Assembly: GCA_963818885.1 (NCBI GenBank)
Contig: CAWFTP010000003.1
Coordinates: forward strand, 124,001 to 188,000
DNA length: 64,000 nucleotides
DNA from: DATFDN01 sp963818885
Lineage (GTDB): Bacteria; Pseudomonadota; Alphaproteobacteria; Acetobacterales; Acetobacteraceae
Direction of reading: 5' to 3'
Part shown: piece by piece, positions 19,566 to 27,210 of the stretch
Layout of the letters: each line of letters starts with the position of its first letter
How positions within the stretch are numbered: position 1 is the stretch's first letter
Position numbers and translations under genes: made by a program
The notes under the pieces: model-generated
Told to the model about the DNA's origin: nothing
Database searches by the model: none
What the model saw: only the letters and a program-made list of their open reading frames with translations

Positions 19566-19630
19566 GCGGAGACGGGCGGCGCGGCCTTGGGGAGCGGAGT
19601 GTCACAAATCCGTTGACAGGCGCCCGGCTG

Positions 19631-20332
19631 TCAGCGCCGCACTTGCGTCACGTCCCGCACGGCACCGCGAGAGGCGCTGGTGGTCAGCGCGGCATAGGCC
19701 TGCAGCGCGGCGGAGACCTCCCGTTCGCGGCTTGCCGGGCGCCAAGCGGTGACACCGCGCGCGTCCACGCGTGCCCGACGCGCCTCCAGCTCGGCATCGC
19801 TGACGGCGAGGCGGATGGACCGGCCGGGGATGTCGATCTCGATGCGGTCGCCGTCCTCGATCAACCCGATCGCCCCGCCCTCCGCCGCCTCTGGCGAAAC
19901 GTGGCCGATCGATGTCGCGCATGGTAAAGGGCACCTCGTCCTCCCGCGCCTCGGCGAGCAAGTGCAGCACCGTGTTGGTCGATCCGCCCATCGCGATGTC
20001 GAGCGACATCGCGTTCTCGCACGCATCGAAATTCGCGATAGCACACGGCAGGACCGAGGCGTCATCCTGCTCGTAATGGCGCCGCGCGAGGTCGACGATC
20101 AGCCAGCCCGCCTCGGTGAACAGGCGCCGGCGGCCGCGATCTCTCCGGCGACGAGCTGGCCGGGATCCTTGAGGCGGACGTGGCCGGGAACGAACTGGGT
20201 GAAGGAGTTGGCGATAGCGACGATCGGCTTGCCGAAATCGGCGTCCGTCATCCCCATCGCGCGCCACAGGCTGCGCGCCCCCGCCATGTTGCGGCCGTCG
20301 GTGGTGGTGCGGGAGCGGTATCGGGCACGGTG
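19631..20332 (-). pseudogene. ilvD: Dihydroxy-acid dehydratase remnant with two internal deletions
   Basis: Only about 220 of the usual 615 residues remain, in three blocks. The N-terminus is RSRTTTDGRNMAGARSLWRA to LKDPGQLVAGEIAAAG. The middle is LFTEAGWLIVDLARRHYEQD to NAMSLDIAMGGSTNTVLHLL. The C-terminus is HVSPEAAEGGAIGLIEDGDR to GAVRDVTQVRR. The missing segments (about residues 75-240 and 315-525) include the iron-sulfur cysteines. The blocks are in different frames, and the start (GTGCCCGATACCGC) is itself one base out. The enzyme of branched-chain amino acid synthesis cannot be made from this copy; another copy presumably exists elsewhere. Confidence 0.85.
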
Positions 20333-20410
20333 AATTCTCCGCGTTGAAGCCGACAGCACAGCATAGAGGCAGGCGCGCGCAAGGGCGAGGCGCGACAGAA
20401 GCGCACGCAC

Positions 20411-20439
20411 TTGACACCCGCGCGGACCTTGTTGCTATG
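20411..20439 (+). promoter_or_regulatory. Sigma-70 promoter of the first fluoride riboswitch
   Basis: A perfect -35 TTGACA at 20411-20416 is followed after 17-18 bases by GCTATGC (-10-like, 20434-20440). The start point would fall a few bases before the aptamer at 20452. The same layout precedes the second riboswitch. Confidence 0.65.
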
Positions 20440-20451
20440 CGCCGCGTGTCT

Positions 20452-20502
20452 GCGGCGATGGAGTCCGCCCTGAATCGCCCTTAGGGGCTAATGACTCCTC
20501 CT
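20452..20502 (+). promoter_or_regulatory. Fluoride riboswitch (crcB motif), copy 1
   Basis: It matches the crcB aptamer. A first hairpin GGCG/CGCC (20454-20457 with 20466-20469) has loop ATGGAGT, a second hairpin GCCC/GGGC (20477-20480 with 20485-20488) follows, and the conserved CTAATGACTCCT comes last. The loop GGAGT pairs with ACTCC to form the pseudoknot. Fluoride binding in this family switches on fluoride-resistance genes. A downstream GGAGGAGT (20520-20527) can pair with ACTCCTCC (20494-20501), a competing helix that would act as the switch. Confidence 0.92.
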
Positions 20503-20671
20503 GAATCCTGCGGGATGATGGAGGAGTGCGTGCGGACCGAACTCTCCAAGTATAGGTGCAGGCCAGCAAGACCCCTTAGGGAGCAGGCTTGGGGGTGGTC
20601 CGCTTCGGCGGCATCGCCCGAGATGAGCCGCGACATTCTGCTCCAGGTTCTACGTTTCCTACATCGAACAT

Positions 20672-21373
20672 ATGAGCCGCCTGACGCGTACCGGCCTGAA
20701 GTTTTGCTATCCGACGGTGTCGGCCACGGACAAGGAAATCCTCGCCGAGGAGACGTATGACCTGGCTCTTGCCACCAAGCTGGTGGCTTCAAATGCGCCG
20801 GTCGTGTGCAATGGCTTCTGTTTGAAGGACCCCGAGCGGATACTTGTCGTCTCCGGCCCCAATCAGGGCGGCAAGACGACCTTCGCGCGCACCTTCGGAC
20901 AGCTGCATCATCTCGCAAGCCTCGGCTGCCCGGTACCGGCGAAGGCGTTTCGCGCCAGTGTCCGCGAACGCATCTTCACCCACTACAAGCGGGAGGAAGA
21001 TGCCACGATGGAGAGTGGAAAGCTCGAGGAGGAGCTCAGCCGCATGAGCCACATCATCGACGACATAGTGCCCAATGCGCTGGTGCTGTTCAACGAGTTT
21101 TTCGCATCGACCAACGAGCGGGAGGGTGCCGAGATTGCCCGCCAGGTCGTCGCCGCGCTGGTCGAGCAACGCATCGAGGTGTTCTTCGTCACCCATCAAT
21201 ACGAATTCGCGCACGCCTTCGAGCGCGAAAGCCCACTTCCCGTGCTGTTCCTGCGGGCCGAACGCGAGCCCGACGGCGCGCGAACCTTCAGGATCAGTCC
21301 TGGCCGGCCGTTGCGGACTAGCTATGGGAAGGATCTGTATAAACGGATATTCGCCGATGACGCCGAGGCTTGA
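20672..21373 (+). pseudogene. MutS-like ATPase, N-terminus missing
   Basis: 233 residues of the C-terminal MutS ATPase domain. Walker A is GPNQGGKTTFARTFGQL near residue 62, DDIVPNALVLFNEFFASTNE covers the Walker B region, and FVTHQYEFAHA follows. MutS-like genes are known to follow fluoride riboswitches. The frame is open back to about 20647 (FYVSYIEHMSRL). Just upstream, at 20623, stand the first nine codons of a HyfC-like gene (MSRDILLQV), so a deletion has joined the start of one gene to the interior of another. Clamp and lever domains are absent, and the ribosome start at 20672 is doubtful. Confidence 0.75.
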
Positions 21374-21395
21374 CGCGACGGCTCGGCAACCAACG

Positions 21396-22356
21396 ATGGC
21401 GCCACGAGAGCGGGGGCGTGCGATCGCCTTCATCGTCCTGATCGGTACGGTCAGCCTGTTCGCCGATATGACGTACGAAGGGGCACGCTCGATAACCGGA
21501 CCGTTCCTCGGCAGCTTCGGTGCCTCCGCCCTCGTGGTCGGCTTCGTCGCCGGCTTCGGGGAGCTGGTAGGATACGTGCTGCGCGTCGTCTCGGGCCGGC
21601 TCGCGAACCGCACTGGCCGCTACTGGAGCGGCGTCTTTCTCGGCTACGCCATCAACCTGCTCTCGGTCCCGCTGCTTGCCCTGGCATCCGGCGTTCCGAT
21701 TGCCTCAGCGCTGATGATCGCCGAGCGCATGGGGCGTGATGTCCGCTCACCCTTGCGCGATGCCATGCTATCCCACGCGGCCAGCCGCACGGGCCAGGGC
21801 TGGGGTTTCGGATTGCACGAGGCGATGGATCAGACAGGGGCCACCATCGGGCCGCTGCTGATCGCCCTGATCCTGTGGCTGCACGGCGGCTATCGCACCG
21901 GCTTCGCTATCCTGCTGATTCCCGGCTGCATCGCCATGGGCCTGGTGGTCGCCGCGTCGCGGCAGTATCCGCGCCCACGCGAGCTTGCGCCGCTGTCGCG
22001 CCCGCTCCTGCAAACCGGCTTCCCACCGACGTTCTCGTGGTCCTGGGTGGGTTCTGGGGCAGCCTCGCGGGCGTCTTGCTTTGGGGCCTCGGCATGGGGT
22101 TGCAAGACTCGGTCCTGAAGGCGGCGGGCGGCGCGCTCGTGGCGCCGGACCGGCGGGCGAGCGGCTACGGCACATTCGACATGGTACGCGGGATCGGCTG
22201 GTTCATGGGCAGCCTGCTGCTCGGCTTCCTCTACGATCACAGCATCCCGCCGTGGTCGGCGCCTCGCTCACACTGCAACTCCTCGCGGTGCCGGTGCTGA
22301 TGATGGTGATGCGCCCTCCGGCGCAGCCCGTCAGGCAGGACCATTCCGGCGCTTGA
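21396..22356 (+). pseudogene. MFS transporter with internal deletion and frameshifts
   Basis: The N-terminal part (FIVLIGTVSLFADMTYEGAR, MIAERMGRDVRSPLRDAMLS, GFGLHEAMDQTGATIGPLLI) is a well-formed major facilitator half. After TGFPP near 22025 about 60 residues are missing. The next frame continues VVLGGFWGSLAGVLLWGLG and GYGTFDMVRGIGWFMGSLLL. A further shift near 22250 leads to LTLQLLAVPVLMMVM, ending at 22356. Such exporters are found next to fluoride riboswitch genes. The ATG at 21396 follows the MutS-like stop by 22 bases, suggesting one transcript under riboswitch copy 1. As written it cannot make a working transporter. Confidence 0.75.
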
Positions 22357-22381
22357 CAGCGATCGTCGCGGGTTGTTATCA
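22353..22381 (+). promoter_or_regulatory. Sigma-70 promoter of the second fluoride riboswitch
   Basis: TTGACA at 22353-22358, a 17-base spacer and TTATCA at 22376-22381 form a good housekeeping promoter. Transcription would start near 22388, just before the aptamer. It overlaps the end of the MFS remnant. Confidence 0.7.
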
Positions 22382-22392
22382 GAATCCGCGTC

Positions 22393-22443
22393 GCGGCGAT
22401 GGAGTTCGCCCTTAACCGCCCTTAGGGCTGATGACTCCTCCTG
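22393..22443 (+). promoter_or_regulatory. Fluoride riboswitch (crcB motif), copy 2
   Basis: It is closer to the consensus than copy 1. The GGCG/CGCC hairpin is at 22395-22398 with 22407-22410, GCCC/GGGC at 22418-22421 with 22425-22428, and GCTGATGACTCCT closes the aptamer. The pseudoknot is GGAGT with ACTCC. A downstream AGGAGGGGT (22461-22469) can pair with ACTCCTCCT (22434-22442). The pairing is preserved relative to copy 1 through an A-U to G-U change, which supports a real alternative helix. It precedes the hydrogenase-like genes, crcB and the DUF190 gene. Confidence 0.95.
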
Positions 22444-22557
22444 AATCCGCCCAGGATGGCAGGAGGGGTGCGTGCGATCCAAATCCTCTGATGCGGCGGT
22501 GAGTGCGCGCGGCCCTCGACCGAACGTCGAGCCGGCACAACGGCCGTCGAGCGCCGG

Positions 22558-23043
22558 ATGAGCCGCGACATCCTGCTGCAGGTTTGCCAGGTAGTGGGCA
22601 CGCTAGTGCTGGCACCCTCGCTACAGGGCATCATCCTGCAATTCGAGGAGCGGGTGCAGCGGGGCCAGGGGCCTGGCATCTTCCAGCCCTATCGCGACCT
22701 CTGGAAGCTTTTCCACAAGCAGATCGTCGTGCCGGAAACAGCCTCGTGGCTGTTCTGGGCGACGCCGATCGTGGCGTTCACGGCGATGCTGACGGTGCCG
22801 ATCCTGATCCCCGTCCTCACCAACTTCCCGCTGCCGCTGTCGGACATGGGCGATATCCTCGGCGGCGGCCTGATCCTGACGCTCGCCTCCTTCATGATCT
22901 GCCTGGCCGGGCTCGACAGCGGCAGCGCCTACGGCGGCATCGGTTCGAGCCGGGCGGTGATGGTGTCGATCCTCGCCGAGCCGACCCTGATCCTGGTGTT
23001 CGTCGGCATCACCCTGCTCGCCAAGAGCATGTTGCCGTTTTGA
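22558..23043 (+). CDS. HyfC/HycD/NuoH-like membrane subunit, C-terminally truncated
   Basis: 161 residues against about 300 in the family. It shows the NuoH-type opening MSRDILLQVCQVVGTLVLAP, the conserved EERVQRGQGPGIFQPYRDLW (the quinone-site-like loop of hydrogenase-4/formate hydrogenlyase subunits) and GLDSGSAYGGIGSSRAVMVS. It stops at 23043 (TLLAKSMLPF) and is followed by a pyrimidine-rich stretch, then the tail of a different subunit, so the second half is lost. The ATG at 22558 is about 115 bases downstream of the fluoride aptamer. Confidence 0.8.
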   Translation: MSRDILLQVCQVVGTLVLAPSLQGIILQFEERVQRGQGPGIFQPYRDLWKLFHKQIVVPETASWLFWATPIVAFTAMLTVPILIPVLTNFPLPLSDMGDILGGGLILTLASFMICLAGLDSGSAYGGIGSSRAVMVSILAEPTLILVFVGITLLAKSMLPF

Positions 23044-23130
23044 CCACCTCTGTGCCCCCCTACTGGCCCCACTTTCCCCTTCTTGCTCCTTTCCCTCCCT
23101 CCTTCAGTGTAATGATAAGGCCTCTCGGGA
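23044..23130 (+). other. Pyrimidine-rich junction sequence
   Basis: About 65 bases composed almost only of C and T, then TCAGTGTAATGATAAGG. The composition is unlike anything else in the window. It sits exactly where the second half of hyfC, hyfE and most of hyfF should be, so it marks a deletion scar or an assembly join. Confidence 0.5.
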
Positions 23131-23382
23131 TTGCTCACGTCGTCAGCCTGGGCCGCCATTTTCATGGCGGTGCTGCTGATTGTGATCTTCGTCGGTTTCC
23201 TGAACCATTTCCGGGTGATGTATTTCGCCGCCGACGACCGGATCGCCGCGCCCGTCCGTCCGGTCAGCGCGTGGTGCGTGCTGCCTATGTGGGCCGCCCT
23301 GATACCGCTGCTCGTGCTTGGTCTCTGGTGGCCGGAAGCGGTGTGGCGGTATTTCGGCGCGATCGCCACGGCGCTGCGATGA
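23131..23382 (+). pseudogene. HyfF-like (NuoL/M family) subunit, C-terminal fragment
   Basis: 83 residues with two membrane helices: AWAAIFMAVLLIVIFVGFLN, HFRVMYFAADD and MWAALIPLLVLGLWWPEAVW. This matches the last helices of hydrogenase-4 component F-type antiporter-like subunits. The bulk of the gene (about 400 residues) is absent. The first usable start is a TTG at 23131. The TGA overlaps the next gene's ATG by 4 bases (ATGA), the original operon join. Confidence 0.65.
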
Positions 23383-24015
23383 AGGGCGCCGAGACGATCA
23401 TGCTCGCGCCGGCGCAGTTGGAATCGCGCCGCGCGCGCGCTGCTGCAAAGCGGCGGGCGGATGCAGATGGCCTATGCCTGCGCCTCCGAGGCGGGAGGGC
23501 TGGAACTCCGCTATCTCACCGCGCCGTCCGACGGCGGGTTCGTGATCTGGCGCTGCCAGCCCGAGGGCGACCCGCCCAGCCTTGCCGATGTCTGGCCGTT
23601 GCTCGGCTGGTACGAGCGGGAGATCATGGACCTATATGGCCTGCGGTTCAGCAATCATCCCGAGCCGATTCCACTGGTGCTGCACCCAAGCGACGTCGCG
23701 CCCACGCTGCCCGAGGTCGCGGCGGGTGACGTGCAAACGCTGCCGTTCGGCCCCGTGCGCGCCGACGTCGTTGAATCGGCGGAGTTCACCTTCTTCTACA
23801 TCGGCGAACGCATCCTGCACTATCAGCCGCACCTATTCTTCAAGCACCGCGGCATGGAGGCGCGCTTTGAGGGGATCGATCCGCAACGCGGCGTGGTGTT
23901 GGCCGAGCGCGTCTCCGGTGTGGGCAGCGTCGCCCATGCGCTCGCCTTCTGCCAGGCGGTCGAGGTGGCGTGCGATTGTGTCGCGCCGGAACGGGTCGCC
24001 GGCTGCGCCAGGTAG
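23379..24015 (+). pseudogene. HyfG/HycE-like NuoCD subunit lacking the NiFe ligands; frameshifted and truncated
   Basis: It starts at the ATG at 23379. After about 17 codons a shift in the CGCGCG stretch near 23430 moves to the frame RALLQSGGRMQMAYACASEA. A NuoC-like 30-kDa domain follows (WPLLGWYEREIMDLYGLRFS, the conserved family signature) and then the first part of the NuoD-like domain (ILHYQPHLFFKHRGMEARFE). In the site where hydrogenases have R-x-C-G-x-C it reads ERVSGVGSVAHALAF, so both nickel-binding cysteines are replaced. The protein ends abruptly at 24015 after VACDCVAPER, losing most of the large subunit. It is a relative of group 4 hydrogenases without hydrogenase chemistry. Confidence 0.75.
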
Positions 24016-24022
24016 GGACGCG

Positions 24023-24817
24023 ATGGCACTCTGGACATTCTTCGGACTGATGGCGGGCAAGGCGACCACCGCCTGGCCGCGCCGGGGCGATGCCGATGGC
24101 CAGGCCGAGGTGTTCGGTATGCCGCGCTATCGGCCCGAATTGTGCGACGCCGGTTGCAGCGATTGCGCCGCGGTCTGCCCGACCGAGGCGATCAAGCCGC
24201 GTGCCGGCGCGGTGGACCAGCTTGATGTCGATTACGGGCGCTGCGTGGTCTGCCAGCTTTGCACGGAGGCGTGTCCGACCGGGGCCATGAGCGCCTCGCA
24301 CGACTGGGCGTTCGGCGTCCGCCGTCGCGAGGACCTGCTTTGGGCCGAGGCGCCGGTGCCGCCGAAGGCGGCCGACCGGACCGCGCGCGCGTTTCGCCGC
24401 AGCCTGCATATTCGCCATGTCGATGCGGGATCGTGCAACGGCTGCGAGTCCGAGTTGCAGGCGTTGAACAACCCTTTCTACAATCTCCATCGGCTCGGCA
24501 TCTTCTTCACCCCGTCGCCGCGCTTCGCCGATCTGCTGCTGGTCACCGGACCGGTCACGCACGCGATGCTGGGGCCGCTACGCGCGACCTATGACGCAAT
24601 GCCGGAGCCGCGCTGGGTGATGGCGATGGGCACCTGCGCGGTATCGGGTGGCATCGCCGCCGGCGGCTACGCATGCGGCAACGGTCTCGACGGAGTGCTG
24701 CCGGTGGATGTGTACCTACCCGGCTGTCCGCCCAACCCGGCGGCGATCATCGAGGCGTTGCTGATGTTTCTCGACCGCGCGCCGCAGCGCGTGGAAGGCG
24801 GCCGCGTTGGGCAATGA
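24023..24817 (+). CDS. Two-cluster ferredoxin fused to NuoB/HycG-like subunit
   Basis: 264 residues in two domains. Residues 40-90 hold two [4Fe-4S] motifs (CDAGCSDCAAVCPTEAI and CVVCQLCTEACPTGAM), as in HycB/HycF or NuoI. From about residue 125 comes the small subunit with all four ligands of the proximal cluster: CNGCESELQALNNPFYN, MGTCAVSGG and LPGCPPNP. It would pass electrons between a soluble donor and the quinone- or large-subunit interface. It appears intact. It starts 7 bases after the large-subunit stop and overlaps hyfB by 11 bases. Confidence 0.85.
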   Translation: MALWTFFGLMAGKATTAWPRRGDADGQAEVFGMPRYRPELCDAGCSDCAAVCPTEAIKPRAGAVDQLDVDYGRCVVCQLCTEACPTGAMSASHDWAFGVRRREDLLWAEAPVPPKAADRTARAFRRSLHIRHVDAGSCNGCESELQALNNPFYNLHRLGIFFTPSPRFADLLLVTGPVTHAMLGPLRATYDAMPEPRWVMAMGTCAVSGGIAAGGYACGNGLDGVLPVDVYLPGCPPNPAAIIEALLMFLDRAPQRVEGGRVGQ

Positions 24818-26792
24818 CCTTCTCGCCGCGGCGGCGATCCTGTGGGGCCTCGGCGGCGCATTGGCGCTGACCGGGCGCGGCTTCGGGCTGGTTCGCGCCG
24901 CGCTCGGCCTTGGCGCCGTCACGGGGATCGCGGCGTGCGTGCTGACATTGCCAGGCGGCGCCGGATCAGTGGACTTGCCGCTCAGCATGGCCGGCGAGCG
25001 TTTCGCGTTCCGGGTCGGCCCCGCCGCGTTGTGGCTGATGGGCTTCGGCTTGGCGCCCGCCGCCTTCGCGTGCTTGCTTGCCACGCCGGTGCGGGAAGGC
25101 CGCGGCGGCTGGCTGTTCGGTGCCGCGCTCAGCCTGCTCGGCGCGCTTGGCGTGTTCGGGTTGCAGAATGCCGGCGGCTTCCTCATCGCCTGGGAGGTGA
25201 TGAGCCTCGGCGGCGCGGTGATGATCCTCGGCGAGCGGCGGGCGCTGTCGCCGGGTGCGCCGGTGCTGTTCATGCTCGGCCTGCTGGAGGTCGGCGCCGT
25301 CGCGCTGCTGATCGCCTTCCTCGCATTGGTCACGGCTTCGGCCAGCCTCTCGTTTGCCGATCTGGCGAAGCCCGCCGCATTGCTGCCGAGCTGGGTTCAG
25401 GTCGTCGTCGGCGTGCTTCTGGTGATCGGCTTCGGCGCCAAGCTCGGGTTGCTGCCGTTCTACGAATGGTTCCCCGGCGCCTATGGCGCGGGCAGCGGGG
25501 CGTCGGGCGCGATCCTCTCGGGCGTGGTGCTCAACGCGGCCTTCTTCGTGCTGAGTAGGGGTGTGCTCGACTGGGTCCCGGCGCCGGATCATGGCGCCTA
25601 CGGCATCGGGATGTTCATCGTCGTCGTCGGGGTGCTCAGCGCGATCCTGGCGGTGCTGTACGCCTTCCAGCAAGATGACTGGCGGACCTTGCTGAGCTTC
25701 TCCTCGGCCGAGAACGCCGCGGTCGCGGTCGCCACGCTGGGCGCCGCGCTCTTGTTCCGCGAGGACGGACTCAACGCGCTGGCGGGCCTCGCCTGGACGG
25801 TCTCGCTTCTGCATCTCGCCGGCCATGCCCTCGGCAAAGGGACCCTCTTCCTCGCCGCCGACGGCGTGTTCGCGGCCACGTCGCGTTACGACATCCGCCA
25901 CTCGCTGATCGCCAAGCGGACCTCCTGGGTGTTCGGCGTGGGCGCGCTGTTTGCCGCCATGAGCCTCGCCGCGATGCCGCCGCAGGCGGGGTTCGTCAGC
26001 GAATGGTACGTCTTCCAGACGGTCTTCCAGGGATTCCATTTGTCGGGGATGGGTGGGCGGTTGGTGCTGGCGCTCGCCGGCGCCGGGCTCGCGCTTACCG
26101 CCGCGGTTGCCTTCGCCACTTTCGTCAAGGTGTTCGGCATCGGGCTGCTCGGCGCCGGCAACCACGTGAGCGGCCGGATCGGTCGCGGCGTCGTCGTCGC
26201 GGTCGGCGTGCTGGGCGCGGCCGTCCTGGCGCTCGCCGTCGGCATGCCGGCCTGGCTCTCCGCGCTGACCGGGTCGGTCGAGAGGCAGTTCATCGCGCGC
26301 GCGCCGCAGCAAATGCATGACGGATTGATCTTGGTGCCGCTCACCAACACCTTTGCGTTCATCTCGCCGAGCCTGCTCGTCATCGTCATGCCGTTGCTGG
26401 CGCTGATCCCGATCCTGCTGATCCTCGCCGCGGGGAGCCGTCACGCCGTGCATCGGGCGCCGGTATGGTACGGCGGCACGACTCCCGATCTCGCCCGCAC
26501 GGCGACCACGGCACTCACCTTCTCCAACGCGCTGCGCACGTTCTATAGCTTCATCTACCGTCCGACGGTCGAGACAGCGCGGGAAACCAGCGGGCGCAGG
26601 TATTTCGTTACCAGGCTGATGTTTACCCACGACGTGGCGCCGCTATTCGGCCCCACCCTGTTCGCGCCGTCGATCCGGCTGGTGCGCGGCCTCGCCGACC
26701 GGCTGCGCGCGCTACAATCGGGAAATCTCAATTTTTATCTGGGACTTATCGGAGTTCTGCTCGTCATCATTCTCGCCCTGACGTTCCTGTAG
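24807..26792 (+). CDS. HyfB-like proton-pumping (NuoL/M type) membrane subunit
   Basis: 661 residues with 14-16 membrane helices, full length for hydrogenase-4 component B. The conserved pump core is present: IAWEVMSLGGAVMIL with its glutamate, GFGAKLGLLPFYEWFPGAYG with the key lysine, VLYAFQQDDWRTLLSFSSAE, and LLHLAGHALGKGTLFLAADG. The C-terminal part (VWYGGTTPDLARTATT) is typical of HyfB/HycC. The start is the TTG at 24807, overlapping the NuoB-like gene. It is the best-preserved part of the complex and argues for cation translocation. It is followed 12 bases later by crcB. Confidence 0.87.
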   Translation: MGNDLLAAAAILWGLGGALALTGRGFGLVRAALGLGAVTGIAACVLTLPGGAGSVDLPLSMAGERFAFRVGPAALWLMGFGLAPAAFACLLATPVREGRGGWLFGAALSLLGALGVFGLQNAGGFLIAWEVMSLGGAVMILGERRALSPGAPVLFMLGLLEVGAVALLIAFLALVTASASLSFADLAKPAALLPSWVQVVVGVLLVIGFGAKLGLLPFYEWFPGAYGAGSGASGAILSGVVLNAAFFVLSRGVLDWVPAPDHGAYGIGMFIVVVGVLSAILAVLYAFQQDDWRTLLSFSSAENAAVAVATLGAALLFREDGLNALAGLAWTVSLLHLAGHALGKGTLFLAADGVFAATSRYDIRHSLIAKRTSWVFGVGALFAAMSLAAMPPQAGFVSEWYVFQTVFQGFHLSGMGGRLVLALAGAGLALTAAVAFATFVKVFGIGLLGAGNHVSGRIGRGVVVAVGVLGAAVLALAVGMPAWLSALTGSVERQFIARAPQQMHDGLILVPLTNTFAFISPSLLVIVMPLLALIPILLILAAGSRHAVHRAPVWYGGTTPDLARTATTALTFSNALRTFYSFIYRPTVETARETSGRRYFVTRLMFTHDVAPLFGPTLFAPSIRLVRGLADRLRALQSGNLNFYLGLIGVLLVIILALTFL

Positions 26793-26804
26793 TAACGAAA
26801 GACA

Positions 26805-27188
26805 ATGCAACGGATGTGGATCTACGTGGCGATCGCGATCGGCGGAACCCTCGGCTGCTGGGCGCGATATGGCATGACGAACATGGTGCAGGCGATCTAC
26901 GGGAGCGAGTTCCCATATGCGACGCTGAGCATCAACCTGCTCGGCAGCTTTCTGATGGGCTTTCTGTTCATCGAGACGCTGGACCGGCTGACGGTCTCGC
27001 CCGTGCTTCGGACCGGGGTCCTAACGGGCGGGCTCGGCGGCTTTACGACATTCTCGACCTTCGAGATGGAGACGTTGCTGCTGGTCGAACAGGGCGAGCC
27101 GCTTCGCGCGCTACTCTACGTGCTGCTCTCGGTGGGGCTGGGCTTTCTCGGCGCGTTCGGCGGCGCCTATATCGCCAGGAACCTATAA
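26805..27188 (+). CDS. crcB: Fluoride exporter CrcB/Fluc
   Basis: A 127-residue, four-helix fluoride channel. The conserved R21 (CWARYG), N44 (LSINLLGSFLMGF) and GGLGGFTTFSTF (residues 76-86) with the phenylalanine ladder are all present. Fluc proteins export fluoride as antiparallel dimers; a single copy implies a homodimer. Its position 12 bases after hyfB and downstream of a fluoride aptamer directly ties the whole cluster to fluoride stress. Confidence 0.96.
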   Translation: MQRMWIYVAIAIGGTLGCWARYGMTNMVQAIYGSEFPYATLSINLLGSFLMGFLFIETLDRLTVSPVLRTGVLTGGLGGFTTFSTFEMETLLLVEQGEPLRALLYVLLSVGLGFLGAFGGAYIARNL

Positions 27189-27210
27189 GCGAGACCTGGA
27201 GGGAGGTCCG

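Noticed and set aside
20491..20760. A 90-codon frame directly after fluoride aptamer 1, considered as a leader peptide.
   Set aside because: Its start lies inside the aptamer and its only conserved part is the nine-codon HyfC start at 20623. The rest is an out-of-frame reading of the MutS-like gene.
24966..26630. A very long open frame (over 550 codons) on the strand opposite hyfB.
   Set aside because: It is the mirror of a well-supported gene in GC-rich DNA, is dominated by Arg/Gln/Glu/Asp low-complexity sequence and matches no fold. Similar long antisense frames opposite the acyl-CoA synthetase, the urt genes and the amidohydrolase were rejected for the same reason.
22558..26792. Annotation of the complex as a working formate hydrogenlyase or hydrogenase 4.
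   Set aside because: No formate dehydrogenase or hydrogenase maturation genes are present, the nickel ligands in the visible motif are replaced, and crcB plus fluoride aptamers define the context.
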